A stretch of DNA of 51,283 bases. Source: JAZDFP01 sp043801445 (GTDB taxonomy: Bacteria; Planctomycetota; MHYJ01; JACQXL01). Position numbers and translations under genes: made by a program. Shown here in pieces: positions 40,390-48,864 of this stretch (positions are counted from its first letter, which is position 1; every line of letters begins with the position of its first letter). The stretch covers positions 1-51,283 of the forward strand of contig JAZDMB010000036.1 in NCBI GenBank assembly GCA_043801445.1, in the 5' to 3' direction. The notes under the pieces were generated by a model, which saw only the letters and a list, made by a program, of their open reading frames with translations, was not told where the DNA came from and ran no database searches.

Positions 40390-40500
40390 AGCCACAGATT
40401 ACACAGATTTGATTAGTCATAGAGATATAGAGCGAGTAAATTACGAAAGATTATAAGGAATTCATGAGGCTAAGAATTTATAGTCATAGATTAACATAGA
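40390..40500. repeat. Family B fragments
   Basis: GCCACAGATTACACAGATTT at 40390 and TCATAGATTAACATAGATGG at about 40480, separated by unrelated AT-rich DNA. They are degenerate and have no clear second arm. Confidence 0.5.
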
Positions 40501-40519
40501 TGGACACGGAAAATATTTT

Positions 40520-40574
40520 TATAAGGAAACCAAAAGAGCAGGAATTGCAATCTTGGTTTTGTGATCTCTTTATA
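40520..40574. repeat. Palindromic repeat, family D, copy 6
   Basis: TATAAGGAAACCAAAAGAGC, an AATTGCAA centre and CTTGGTTTTGTGATCTCTTTATA, the most diverged copy. Confidence 0.65.
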
Positions 40575-40619
40575 ATTTTAACGAAGGATACCAATATTTC
40601 TAAATAAAGTATATTTTAT

Positions 40620-40648
40620 TTGACCCCGCACTTTAATTAAATTATATA
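40620..40648 (+). promoter_or_regulatory. Sigma-70-type promoter for tpiA
   Basis: TTGACC at 40620-40625 and TATATA at 40643-40648 with a 17-bp spacer, about 78 bases before the start codon. It probably drives tpiA and the following genes. Confidence 0.6.
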
Positions 40649-40725
40649 AATAGGTATAAATGATAAATGAACAAGGCAGAGGTTGTTGATTCTGCCAATA
40701 TAAAAGCTTAAGTGCTTGGGAGATT

Positions 40726-41493
40726 ATGATGAGAAAATCTTTTGTTGCCGCTAACTGGAAAATGAATACTACTTTACACGAAGCAACAGCATTGGCGACT
40801 AATCTTAAAGATAATCTAAATAATCTGGAACAAAAAGAAGTAGTTCTATGCCCGCCTTTTGTTTATCTGCCTGCGGTGCGAAATATCTTAAAGGGTTCTG
40901 AGATAAAACTCGGCGCTCAGAATGTATATTATCAGCAAAAAGGCGCTTTTACAGGCGAAATTTCTACAGCGATGCTTAAAGATATCGGCTGCACTCATGT
41001 TATTATCGGTCATTCTGAGCGTCGCCAGATATTCAAGGAAGATAACAATATTATTAATGAGAAAATAAAAGCTGCTTTAGCCGGCGGATTGTCACCTATT
41101 TTCTGTGTCGGTGAGTTATTAGAAGAACGAGTTGAAAATGCTACCGATAAAGTTATTCGTTCCCAGATAGAAAATGGGCTTGATGATATACCACCTGATA
41201 AATATAACCAGATAGTCATTGCTTATGAACCGGTCTGGGCGATTGGCACGGGTAAAAATGCTACCCCGGAACAGGCACAGGAAACGCATTCTTTTATCAG
41301 AAAATTATTGGTTGTTTTGAGTAATGATGTTATTGCCAGAGAAGTTCGTATTATTTATGGAGGAAGTGTTAATCAGGATAACATTCAATTACTGATAAGT
41401 GGCGAAGATATTGACGGCGCTTTAGTAGGCGGGGCATCTCTTTCAGCCGATTCATTTGCCGGAATTGTTAACGCCGTTAAAAAATCTTATTAA
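40726..41493 (+). CDS. tpiA: Triosephosphate isomerase
   Basis: A 255-residue TIM-barrel enzyme interconverting dihydroxyacetone phosphate and glyceraldehyde 3-phosphate. Active-site residues are all present: Lys in AANWKMN near residue 13, His in IIGHSERR near 96, Glu in AYEPVWAIGTG near 168, and the phosphate-binding YGGSV and GALVGGASL near 212 and 233. Length is normal. Two ATGs stand in tandem at the start. secG follows after a family A repeat, as tpiA-secG pairs do in many bacteria. Confidence 0.98.
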   Translation: MMRKSFVAANWKMNTTLHEATALATNLKDNLNNLEQKEVVLCPPFVYLPAVRNILKGSEIKLGAQNVYYQQKGAFTGEISTAMLKDIGCTHVIIGHSERRQIFKEDNNIINEKIKAALAGGLSPIFCVGELLEERVENATDKVIRSQIENGLDDIPPDKYNQIVIAYEPVWAIGTGKNATPEQAQETHSFIRKLLVVLSNDVIAREVRIIYGGSVNQDNIQLLISGEDIDGALVGGASLSADSFAGIVNAVKKSY

Positions 41494-41517
41494 GAGTAAA
41501 CTGATTTAGCGGAATTA

Positions 41518-41580
41518 CCACCAAGACTCTAAGTCATGAAGAATAGAATAATAAAACTTCGTGCTCTTGTGTCTTTAACG
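41518..41580. repeat. Family A inverted repeat between tpiA and secG
   Basis: Arms CCACCAAGACTCTAAGTCAT and CTTCGTGCTCTTGTGTCTTT pair imperfectly. It fills the tpiA-secG gap. Confidence 0.65.
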
Positions 41581-41594
41581 AAAGGTTGTATTGT

Positions 41595-42104
41595 ATGGCA
41601 CTATTATCAATTATTCTAACGGTTATATTCATTCTAGCGTGTATTTTATTAATCATTATTATTTTATTCCAGCCGCATTATAGTGAGAGCGGATTGGCAG
41701 GTGCTTTTGGCGGTGGCGGTGGAATGGATTCTTTCCTGGGCGTTAAAGCCGTTTCCGTGGCAACAAAAATTACAGTGGTTCTTGCCGTGATTTTTTTATT
41801 ATTAGCTATTGTATTGGGACAAATGCCTCGAACATCTTCAAAAGGCGGTTTACTCAGCGGTGAAAGAACGGTTCCCATGAAACCATCAACCCCGTCAGAG
41901 ACGGGTTTGCCCACGGCAAGCGATAAAACAACGGGAACAGCAACGCCGATATCGGCAACTAATACAACAACGCAGGAACCGAAAGCTAATACCGTCACTC
42001 CGGCAGAATCTAAGCCGCAGATTCCTCAGACGCCTGTAGAATCACCCAAAGAGGATAATAAACCGAAAGAGAGTCAAGAGCCTATTTCACCGACCGGAAA
42101 ATGA
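41595..42104 (+). CDS. secG: Preprotein translocase subunit SecG
   Basis: About 169 residues from the ATG at 41595 (a TTG three codons earlier is possible). SecG assists SecYE-mediated protein export. Two membrane segments (about 4-26 and 56-77) flank the conserved SESGLAGAFGGGGGMDSFLG loop. The C-terminal 85 residues are an unusual Pro/Thr/Ser/Glu-rich tail; ordinary SecG ends soon after the second segment. Similar tails are seen in some planctomycetes. It has no clear Shine-Dalgarno. Confidence 0.93.
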   Translation: MALLSIILTVIFILACILLIIIILFQPHYSESGLAGAFGGGGGMDSFLGVKAVSVATKITVVLAVIFLLLAIVLGQMPRTSSKGGLLSGERTVPMKPSTPSETGLPTASDKTTGTATPISATNTTTQEPKANTVTPAESKPQIPQTPVESPKEDNKPKESQEPISPTGK

Positions 42105-42112
42105 TCCGCTTA

Positions 42113-42163
42113 TGCCAAGGCTTCGGCGGGCGAGCCCGTCATAGCTCGCAGAGCGACGGCGGG
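42113..42163. repeat. GC-rich palindromic repeat between secG and pyrE
   Basis: GCCAAGGCTTCGGCGGGCGA then GCCCGTCATAGCTC...GAGCGACGGCGGG, with partly nested stems. The word GCCAANGCTTCGGC is shared with the glycosyltransferase insertion near 2130. Confidence 0.6.
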
Positions 42164-42185
42164 TTTTATGCTACCATGTAATTTT

Positions 42186-42770
42186 ATGCTAAAGACTGAT
42201 TACAAACACATATTTGAGAAAATCCAGGCAATTCAAAAGGGACATTTTGTTCTTACATCAGGTAATCATAGTGATACTTATATTCAATGCGCCCGGATTC
42301 TTGAGAGACCTGATGTTACCTCGAAATTGTGCAGGGAATTAATAAAACCATGGCAGAATAGAAATGTCGATATTGTTATTGGTCCGGCTTTAGGCGGCAT
42401 TATTTTATCGTATGAATTGAGCCGGTTATTTAAATCAAAGGCAATGTATCTTGAACGGGTAGAAGGTAATTTAACGCCAAGACGAGGTTTTACTATTGAT
42501 GCTGCTTCACAGGTTATTGTGGCTGAGGATGTTATTACGACCGGCGGTTCTGTAAAGGAAGTGATAGATGTTATCGAAAAATATAAGGCTAAGGTAATCG
42601 GAATTATTTCACTGGTTGACCGTCGTCCTGAGAAAACAAGAAAATTATTCGGTGTGGAATTCAACTCCATTATTAAAGTGACACCTCCTATTTACCATCC
42701 TGATAAATGTCCGCTCTGTAAAAAGGGGATACCAACCGAAAGACCAGGTTCCAGAGGATTGAAACTATAA
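42186..42770 (+). CDS. pyrE: Orotate phosphoribosyltransferase
   Basis: About 194 residues from the ATG at 42186; an ATG six codons upstream (42168) is possible, but its leader is repeat DNA. PyrE joins orotate to PRPP in pyrimidine synthesis. It has GHFVLTSGNHSDTYIQCARI near residue 16, the PRPP loop VIVAEDVITTGGSVKEV near 110-126 and ISLVDRRPEKTR. The C-terminus carries a Cys pair (CPLCKKG) and GSRGLKL, a tail seen in the form of PyrE found in several anaerobes. 10 bases separate it from yicC. Confidence 0.93.
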   Translation: MLKTDYKHIFEKIQAIQKGHFVLTSGNHSDTYIQCARILERPDVTSKLCRELIKPWQNRNVDIVIGPALGGIILSYELSRLFKSKAMYLERVEGNLTPRRGFTIDAASQVIVAEDVITTGGSVKEVIDVIEKYKAKVIGIISLVDRRPEKTRKLFGVEFNSIIKVTPPIYHPDKCPLCKKGIPTERPGSRGLKL

Positions 42771-42780
42771 TTGTTGATAT

Positions 42781-43716
42781 ATGAATAGTATGACCGGATA
42801 TGGCGAATCCAGAGGCTCTCGCAGTAATAAATTTAGCGTCCGAGTAGAGATTCGTTCTGTAAATAATAGATTTTTAAATATTAAGATGAACTTGCCGGAA
42901 GTAACGGCCAGCTATGAAGATGATATCGACAAACTTATCCGTCAATATATTCATAGAGGCACTATAAACTTCTTCTTGAAATTATCTTCAGATAATCCTA
43001 AAAGATTAATTATTAACCGGTCAATGCTCAAAGATTACTACAAAGAACTAAAGAATATACAATTCATACTGGGATTAAAAGAGTCTATTTCTCTGGGAGC
43101 CATTATTAATTTGCCCGGCGTTTTAGAGCCGTCTGTTAAGTCCGATTTTATCAGCAATAGAGAATGGGCTTATATTTCAATGATTATCAGGCAAGCTCTG
43201 GTAAATTTAGCAGGAATGAGAAATAGAGAAGGGAACCGGCTGAAAAAAACATTACAGAAAAGTGTTAACGAAATGACTGTTTTGTTAAAACAGATAAAAA
43301 GCCGAACACCACAGGTTTTAACTCGATATGAAGATTCTCTCAAAGAACGGGTCCGGCATATATTAGATAGTTCTTTCCGGAAATCGGATGAAACACAGTC
43401 CGTAATTAATGAGCCGGGTCAAAAGAAACAAACATCCAACCTGGAACAAAATATCGCAATGGAGATTGCACTATTTGCCCAACGTGCTGATATCAACGAG
43501 GAAATCCAGCGATTAAAATCTCATTTTGAAGAGTTTTCAGCTACACTGAACCACAAAGGCGAAATAGGAAAGAAACTTGATTTTATCTGCCAGGAAATAT
43601 TAAGAGAAATAAATACCATTGGGTCTAAATCTATTGATACGTCAATTACTTATGCGGTAATTTCCCTAAAAAGTGAACTCGAGAAAATCAAGGAACAGAT
43701 ACAAAACATTGAGTAA
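42781..43716 (+). CDS. yicC: YicC-family protein
   Basis: A 311-residue protein with the family's N-terminal MNSMTGYGESRG and VRVEIRSVNNRFLNIK, and a C-terminal DUF1732 domain from about 225 (FAQRADINEEIQRLKSHFEE, KLDFICQEILREINTIGSKS). The family is linked to stationary-phase survival, and E. coli YicC has been reported as an endoribonuclease. It directly precedes and overlaps gmk, the common arrangement (yicC-gmk-rpoZ-coaBC). Confidence 0.96.
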   Translation: MNSMTGYGESRGSRSNKFSVRVEIRSVNNRFLNIKMNLPEVTASYEDDIDKLIRQYIHRGTINFFLKLSSDNPKRLIINRSMLKDYYKELKNIQFILGLKESISLGAIINLPGVLEPSVKSDFISNREWAYISMIIRQALVNLAGMRNREGNRLKKTLQKSVNEMTVLLKQIKSRTPQVLTRYEDSLKERVRHILDSSFRKSDETQSVINEPGQKKQTSNLEQNIAMEIALFAQRADINEEIQRLKSHFEEFSATLNHKGEIGKKLDFICQEILREINTIGSKSIDTSITYAVISLKSELEKIKEQIQNIE

Positions 43717-44284
43717 AACAGGTATAAAAAAACAGATTGTGGTTATTTCCGGACCTTCTGGCGTTGGGAAAACCACTTTATGTAATTATCTTATTCGTAA
43801 GGAAACACGGCTTAAACCTTGTGTTACGGCAACGACCAGACCACCACGAGACAGTGAGATTGATGGTGTAGACTATTTTTTTATCAGCAAGAGCGATTTT
43901 AGGAAAGACATAAAAAATAAGAAATTTGTTGAGTATACCAGACTTTTTGGTAATTATTATGGGACCCCGATCAGTTCGGTAAATTCAGTTTTTAATGAAG
44001 GTAAATATCCTTTATTAAGAGTAGATATAAAAGGTGGTGATAATCTTAAACAGTATGGTTTTAAAGGCGTTTACATATTTATATTGCCGCCTGACATAAA
44101 AACCTTGCAACAGAGATTGATAAATAGAAAGAGTAAAGAATCTCAGTTGGAGTTAGCCCGGCGATTAAAAAGAGCTCGTTGTGAGATGAAGCGTTGTCAG
44201 AGTTATGATTTTCAAGTGGTAAACGATAAAATACCCAAAGCCGTTAAGGAAATCCAGAATATTATAAGAAAATATCTATATTAA
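43709..44284 (+). CDS. gmk: Guanylate kinase
   Basis: About 191 residues if started at the TTG at 43709, overlapping the yicC stop; a GTG at 43673 is the other in-frame start but would add 12 residues not typical of the family. It phosphorylates GMP with ATP. The P-loop VISGPSGVGKTTL is near residue 10, followed by ATTRPPRDSEIDGVDYFFIS with the GMP-binding residues and LLRVDIKGG. The family's usual 'VDV(Q/D)GA' reads VDIKGGDN here, a mild deviation. Confidence 0.95.
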   Translation: MSKTGIKKQIVVISGPSGVGKTTLCNYLIRKETRLKPCVTATTRPPRDSEIDGVDYFFISKSDFRKDIKNKKFVEYTRLFGNYYGTPISSVNSVFNEGKYPLLRVDIKGGDNLKQYGFKGVYIFILPPDIKTLQQRLINRKSKESQLELARRLKRARCEMKRCQSYDFQVVNDKIPKAVKEIQNIIRKYLY

Positions 44285-44332
44285 AAAATAATAGGATTGT
44301 ATTTTATGAGGAGGTAATAAAAAATAATTACT

Positions 44333-44569
44333 ATGATAGAAAAAAAATGCGAAATAAACACAAATGATATAGTGCAGAAATATGAATTGGCAGTGAGTAA
44401 AGTTGGAGGACGGCTTAAAATGACGAGTATTCTTATTCAGCGTTTAAAAGAACTTCATCGCGCAGGACTAAAGCAAAAGGGAGATTTTAACACTATCATT
44501 GAGCCTTTGTTAGATGAAATACTTGATGGAGATTTAACATGGGAAGAATCTAAAAAACATAAAAAATGA
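44333..44569 (+). CDS. rpoZ: RNA polymerase omega subunit
   Basis: A 78-residue protein. Residues 15-40 (KYELAVSKVGGRLKMTSILI) follow the omega pattern in which one helix pair grips the beta' C-terminus, and the gene lies exactly between gmk and coaC, where rpoZ is expected. The C-terminal half is longer and more acidic than in E. coli. An AGGAGG lies 17 bases upstream of the ATG, which is unusually far, so an upstream non-ATG start may exist. It overlaps coaC by four bases. Confidence 0.85.
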   Translation: MIEKKCEINTNDIVQKYELAVSKVGGRLKMTSILIQRLKELHRAGLKQKGDFNTIIEPLLDEILDGDLTWEESKKHKK

Positions 44570-45141
44570 AATCGAGAGTGCAAGTAAGAAAGAAAGATAT
44601 CTTGTCGGGTAAGAAAATCGGCATCGGGGTAACGGGTAGCATTGCGGCTTATAAATCTGCTGAAGTAGTTTCATATCTTCATAAACACGAGGCTCATGTT
44701 ACGGTATTGATGACCAAATCAGCGGCTAAATTTATAACACCTTTAACTTTCCAGACGCTTTCACATAATAGAGTTATTACCGATTTATTCGATGATAATT
44801 ATTATTTCGATCCTCAACATATTGCTCTTTCCGAACAATTAGATTTATTATTGGTTGCACCAGCCAGTGCGAATATCATAGGTAAAATTGTGTCAGGTAT
44901 TGCTGATGATATTCTTTCAACTGTTATTACTTCTTTAGATATTTCTAAGGTAATAATTGCTCCGGTAATGAATGAAAAAATGTATCTCAATCCGATTGTC
45001 CAAAAAAATATTACTACTCTCAAAGAAATAGGATATCATTTCATTGAACCAGAAGAAGGTTCTTTAGTCTGTGGTTTTGGAATAGGTCGTTTTCCTTCTC
45101 TTGATAAAATAATAAAAGAGGTTGAAAACCATATTTCGTAA
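44566..45141 (+). CDS. coaC: Phosphopantothenoylcysteine decarboxylase (CoaC part)
   Basis: A 191-residue flavoprotein covering only the decarboxylase half of CoaBC. It has IGIGVTGSIAAYKSAEVV near residue 18, the FMN-binding DLLLVAPASANIIGKI near 95 and, as the active-site pair, IIAPVMNEKMY near 130 and GSLVCGFGIGRF near 164. It makes 4'-phosphopantetheine for coenzyme A. The usual fused protein continues straight into the synthetase; here the frame stops at the domain border, and a palindromic repeat follows. Confidence 0.94.
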   Translation: MKSRVQVRKKDILSGKKIGIGVTGSIAAYKSAEVVSYLHKHEAHVTVLMTKSAAKFITPLTFQTLSHNRVITDLFDDNYYFDPQHIALSEQLDLLLVAPASANIIGKIVSGIADDILSTVITSLDISKVIIAPVMNEKMYLNPIVQKNITTLKEIGYHFIEPEEGSLVCGFGIGRFPSLDKIIKEVENHIS

Positions 45142-45210
45142 ATCGCCTCGGAAGAAAGTTCTTCGGGGTATCTCTGTGCTATCCCGAAAGAATTTCTTCG
45201 GGACGGCTGA
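45142..45210. repeat. Palindromic repeat between coaC and coaB
   Basis: GAAGAAAGTTCTTC and CCCGAAAGAATTTCTTCGGG hairpins in tandem, flanked by GCCTCG and CGGCTGAGAC. It begins immediately after the coaC stop codon. Confidence 0.75.
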
Positions 45211-45239
45211 GACTAATCGCAAAACTAATCACACAAACT

Positions 45240-45857
45240 ATGAAAGTTTTAATTACAGCCGGTCCTACCCATGAATATATAGACCGTGTGCGTTATTTAT
45301 CGAATGCTTCTTCAGGTAAAATGGGTTATGAATTGGCTTATGCCGCACGGGATAAAAGTCATAAGGTTGTACTTGTATCCGGACCAACTAATCTAAAAGC
45401 ACCCGATGGAGTTAAATTAATAAAGGTTACTTCATCTCAGGAAATGTATAGAACGACGACTAAATTATTCAAAGATAGTGATGCTATTATTATGTCAGCA
45501 GCAGTAAGCGATTATAGACCATCTTCTTATTTCGATGGCAAATTAAAGAAGCAAAACAAGAATTTGATACTAAAACTTGTTCCGACAATTGATATCCTTA
45601 AGACATTAGGTAATAAAAAAGGGAATCGAATTCTGATAGGGTTTGCATTAGAAGTAAAAAACAGCAGAGAAAATGCTATCAGAAAACTGCATCAGAAAAA
45701 TCTTGATTATGTGGTTTTAAATTCACCCGATGCCTTTGGTAAAGATGCTTCTACAGTAGAGATTTGGAGTAGAAAGGGATTAATCAAAAGATTCGTTAAT
45801 ATCTCTAAACGGCAGATAAGTAGATTTATAATAAGGTTAATCAAAGTTGACAAGTAA
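45240..45857 (+). CDS. coaB: Phosphopantothenate--cysteine ligase (CoaB part)
   Basis: A 205-residue protein covering the synthetase half. It starts exactly at the domain's first strand, MKVLITAGPTHEYIDRVRYL, and has SNASSGKMGYELA near 22, AAVSDYRP near 91, the Lys-rich LKKQNKNLILKLVPT and IGFALE near 138. CoaB ligates cysteine to phosphopantothenate. CoaC plus CoaB together (191+205 residues) equal the usual fused length, so this looks like a gene split with no loss of domain. Nucleotide preference (CTP or ATP) cannot be read here. Confidence 0.94.
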   Translation: MKVLITAGPTHEYIDRVRYLSNASSGKMGYELAYAARDKSHKVVLVSGPTNLKAPDGVKLIKVTSSQEMYRTTTKLFKDSDAIIMSAAVSDYRPSSYFDGKLKKQNKNLILKLVPTIDILKTLGNKKGNRILIGFALEVKNSRENAIRKLHQKNLDYVVLNSPDAFGKDASTVEIWSRKGLIKRFVNISKRQISRFIIRLIKVDK

Positions 45858-45889
45858 TATTTTGGAACCTAATATTATATGAGTTTTAT

Positions 45890-46816
45890 ATGTCAAAAAT
45901 ATCGGAAAATATAACAAAACTTATTGGGAATACCCCGCTCGTAAGACTTAATAAAATAGGTAAGGGATTACGAGCGACTCTTATAGCAAAACTTGAATCA
46001 TTCAATCCGTGTTCTTCGGTAAAGGACCGGATTGGAATTAGTATGATAGAGGCTGCGGAACGAGATGGTTGCATAAAGAAAGATACTATTATTCTGGAAC
46101 CGACCAGCGGGAATACCGGAATCGCTCTGGCATTTGTATGTGCAGCAAAGGGTTATAAACTCGTTTTGACAATGCCTGATACGATGAGTATAGAACGGCG
46201 TAAACTTCTTAAGGTATTCGGTGCCGAATTGATATTAACTCCCGGTGCAGAAGGGATGAAAGGCGCAATCCGTAAGGCTGAGGAATTGGCTGCTTCTGAT
46301 GATAAGTACTTTATTCTTCAGCAATTCAAGAATCAGGCTAATCCTAAAATACACAGGGAAACTACAGCAAAAGAAATATGGGATGATACAGATGGCGCTA
46401 TAGATATATTGGTTTCAGGGGTTGGTACTGGTGGCACGATTACCGGTATTTCTGAAGTAATTAAGAAACTCAAGCCTTCATTTAAGGCAATAGCAGTTGA
46501 ACCTTTTGATTCACCGGTGCTTTCAGGTGGTAGTCCAGGAGCGCATAAGATTCAAGGAATTGGTGCCGGTTTTTTGCCGGAGGTTCTTAATAGGAGTATT
46601 ATTGATGAGATAATCAAAGTAAGGCATGAAGACGCTGGTATGATGGCGCGGATGCTCGCAAAAGAAGAAGGCATTTTAGTCGGAATTTCATCCGGTGCGG
46701 CATTATGGGCTGCAGTAGAGATAGCAAAAAGAAAAGAAAGCACAGGGAAGATGATTGTTGTGATATTACCCGATACCGGAGAACGTTATCTTAGTACCTG
46801 GCTTTTTGAGGAGTAA
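45890..46816 (+). CDS. cysK: Cysteine synthase
   Basis: A 308-residue PLP enzyme making cysteine from O-acetylserine and sulfide. The PLP lysine is in SSVKDRIG near residue 43; EPTSGNTGIALAF near 70 binds the substrate carboxylate; GVGTGGTITG near 176 binds the cofactor phosphate; and the C-terminal half has GISSGAALWAA near 264 and LPDTGERYLST near 291. Length is typical of the A isoform. The serine acetyltransferase gene starts three bases after its stop, so the two are an operon. Confidence 0.97.
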   Translation: MSKISENITKLIGNTPLVRLNKIGKGLRATLIAKLESFNPCSSVKDRIGISMIEAAERDGCIKKDTIILEPTSGNTGIALAFVCAAKGYKLVLTMPDTMSIERRKLLKVFGAELILTPGAEGMKGAIRKAEELAASDDKYFILQQFKNQANPKIHRETTAKEIWDDTDGAIDILVSGVGTGGTITGISEVIKKLKPSFKAIAVEPFDSPVLSGGSPGAHKIQGIGAGFLPEVLNRSIIDEIIKVRHEDAGMMARMLAKEEGILVGISSGAALWAAVEIAKRKESTGKMIVVILPDTGERYLSTWLFEE

Positions 46817-46819
46817 ATT

Positions 46820-47794
46820 ATGAAGAGTAATAGAATTAATAAAATCAGGAAGATATGCATGTCTAAATCAAAGGTTTTAAGGAAAAGCGGACTTGTTTCT
46901 GTAGTCAATTTGCTTTCGGCAAACAGGTGCGGTTTAAAAAGTTTTCATGGACGAAACAAACAGGAAATAACACTTCCATCAAGAAATATTATTATTGAGA
47001 TTGTTGAAGAATTGAGAAGTGTACTTTTTCCCGGTTACCACGGCATATCAGAACTGAATACGGAGAGTATTCGTTTTCATATTGGTGCGACATTAGACCG
47101 TATTCAACAGATTCTTCAAGAACAAATTAAGCTGGGGTTATGCTTTTTCTGCAATGATAAGAACGTGCAAGATTGTTCCAAGTGTGTAAGAAAAGCAGAT
47201 ATGATAACACAATCATTTATAAATAAATTACCGTGGATACAAAAAATGCTTGTTAAAGATGTTCAGGCTGCTTATGAAGATGATCCTGCAGCTACCAGTC
47301 CTGATGAGACTATTTTTTGCTATCCCGGAATATTGGCTATTACTAATTACAGAATAGCTCATGAATTTTATGTGCTTGGCGTTCCTTTGATACCGAGAAT
47401 AATCACGGAACATGCACATAGTATTACAGGTATTGATATTCATCCTGGGGCAACCATCGGAGAGAGTTTCTTTATAGACCATGGTACCGGTATTGTGATT
47501 GGAGAAACGAGTATTATCGGGAAGAGGGTGCGGATTTATCAGGGAGTAACACTGGGGGCAAAAAGTTTTCAACTTGATGCTTTAGGCAAGCCAATTAAAG
47601 GAATTAAGCGACATCCTATTGTTGAGGATGATGTAATTATATATTCTGGTGCAACAATTATTGGCAGGGTTGTGATTGGAAAAGAGTCGGTAATTGGCGG
47701 GAATGTTTGGTTAACACATAGTGTACCACCAAGAAGTCATGTTAAACAAACTGAATTTAGGCAGGAGATATCTGGTAGGGGAGATGAAATATAA
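46820..47794 (+). CDS. cysE: Serine O-acetyltransferase
   Basis: A 324-residue left-handed beta-helix acyltransferase that makes O-acetylserine for CysK. The catalytic part begins near residue 205: GIDIHPGATIGESFFIDHG, TGIVIGETSIIGKRVRIYQG and VTLGAKSF with hexapeptide repeats, then GATIIGRVVIG. About 200 N-terminal residues form a long helical region with a Cys cluster (CFFCNDKNVQDCSKC) near 111-125 that might bind a metal. This long type (EpsC-like) occurs in several phyla. An upstream helical start (MKSNRINK) fits the ATG after GAGGAG. Confidence 0.93.
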   Translation: MKSNRINKIRKICMSKSKVLRKSGLVSVVNLLSANRCGLKSFHGRNKQEITLPSRNIIIEIVEELRSVLFPGYHGISELNTESIRFHIGATLDRIQQILQEQIKLGLCFFCNDKNVQDCSKCVRKADMITQSFINKLPWIQKMLVKDVQAAYEDDPAATSPDETIFCYPGILAITNYRIAHEFYVLGVPLIPRIITEHAHSITGIDIHPGATIGESFFIDHGTGIVIGETSIIGKRVRIYQGVTLGAKSFQLDALGKPIKGIKRHPIVEDDVIIYSGATIIGRVVIGKESVIGGNVWLTHSVPPRSHVKQTEFRQEISGRGDEI

Positions 47795-47814
47795 TTATCG
47801 GAAGAAAGCCCTTC

Positions 47815-47895
47815 CCAGCCAGAGGCTGGTCCGCCTTCGGCGGAGGGGCAAATCCGTCCCTGTGCCAGAAGCATATCCGTCTTCGGCGGACACGA
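47815..47895. repeat. Three small GC-rich hairpins after cysE
   Basis: CCAGCC-AGA-GGCTGG, TCCGCC-TTC-GGCGGA and ATCCGT-CTTC-GGCGGA follow each other. The TCCGCC..GGCGGA word recurs in the 35-bp repeat family and at 35520. Confidence 0.75.
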
Positions 47896-47927
47896 GATAA
47901 CTAAAAGTATAAAATTGTAATTGCAAT

Positions 47928-48695
47928 ATGTCTTTTTGGGAAATTATTATTATAAGTATTATTCAGGGAATTGCAGAATTTTTACCGATATCAAGTTCAG
48001 GACATCTGGTTATTGCCAATCACTTATTTGGATTAAATAATCCGGAAACAAATCTTTTATTGATTGTGTTACTCCACGTGGCATCTCTTATTGCCATTCT
48101 TATTAGTTTTTATGATGAGATTATAGACATAATCACCAATAATTTTAAAGTATTGTTGTTAGTAATTATTGGCACGATTCCAGCCGGGCTTATAGGCTTT
48201 TTCTTGTCAGGCTATATAGAGCAATTATTTACAAAACCATTGGTGGTCGGTATTGGGTTAATGTTAACCGGTTTATATATGATGTTGTCGGAGTTACACT
48301 GGAAGAGTACCCCTTCATCATTAGAACGGGCTACCATAAAACAAGCTTTGTGGGTGGGTATAGCCCAAGCAGTTGCGATCATTCCAGGTATTTCACGTTC
48401 TGGGTTAACTCTGGCAACTGGTTTATTCAATGATTGGGAAAAACAAGCCGCGATAAAATTTTCATTCCTTCTTGCTGTTCCAGTAATAACCGGAGCATCC
48501 TTGCTCAAACTTAAAGATTTTAGTAAACTTTCCGTGTCATTTCAGCCGATACCTATATTAGTTGGCTTTATCATATGTTTAGGGATTAGCTTATTGTCTA
48601 TAAATTTTCTGGTAAAAATGGTCAAACGTGGTCACCTATCATATTTTGCGTGGTATTGCCTTATCGTTGGGTTATCTGTTATTATTTTTATATGA
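47928..48695 (+). CDS. uppP: Undecaprenyl-diphosphatase (UppP/BacA)
   Basis: A 255-residue polytopic membrane enzyme that removes a phosphate from undecaprenyl pyrophosphate so the lipid carrier can be reused for peptidoglycan and other glycans. The two conserved motifs are there: QGIAEFLPISSSGHL near residue 13 (Glu and Ser-rich loop) and IPGISRSGLTLATG near 153 (essential Arg). Eight hydrophobic segments fit the family. Its product supplies the carrier used by MraY, encoded at 4.8 kb, but the two are far apart here. Confidence 0.96.
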   Translation: MSFWEIIIISIIQGIAEFLPISSSGHLVIANHLFGLNNPETNLLLIVLLHVASLIAILISFYDEIIDIITNNFKVLLLVIIGTIPAGLIGFFLSGYIEQLFTKPLVVGIGLMLTGLYMMLSELHWKSTPSSLERATIKQALWVGIAQAVAIIPGISRSGLTLATGLFNDWEKQAAIKFSFLLAVPVITGASLLKLKDFSKLSVSFQPIPILVGFIICLGISLLSINFLVKMVKRGHLSYFAWYCLIVGLSVIIFI

Positions 48696-48752
48696 TAGGT
48701 TCACGAACTTATTATAGTAGTTATTAACCGAAAGTTCTCATTCTTCTTCATT

Positions 48753-48822
48753 GTCATTCCCGTGTAAACGGGAATCCAGCCCCCCCCTGTGATTACTGGA
48801 TTCCCGCCTTCGCGGGAATGAC
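48753..48822. repeat. REP-like inverted repeat (GTCATTCCCG family)
   Basis: GTCATTCCCGTGTAAACGGG at the left and CCCGCCTTCGCGGGAATGAC at the right, with AATCCAG/CTGGATT inside. Repeats with these words are widespread in many unrelated bacterial genomes. Confidence 0.9.
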
Positions 48823-48864
48823 AGAGGAGGCGTTTCGCAAGAGTTCAGTAACTTATTTTACCAT

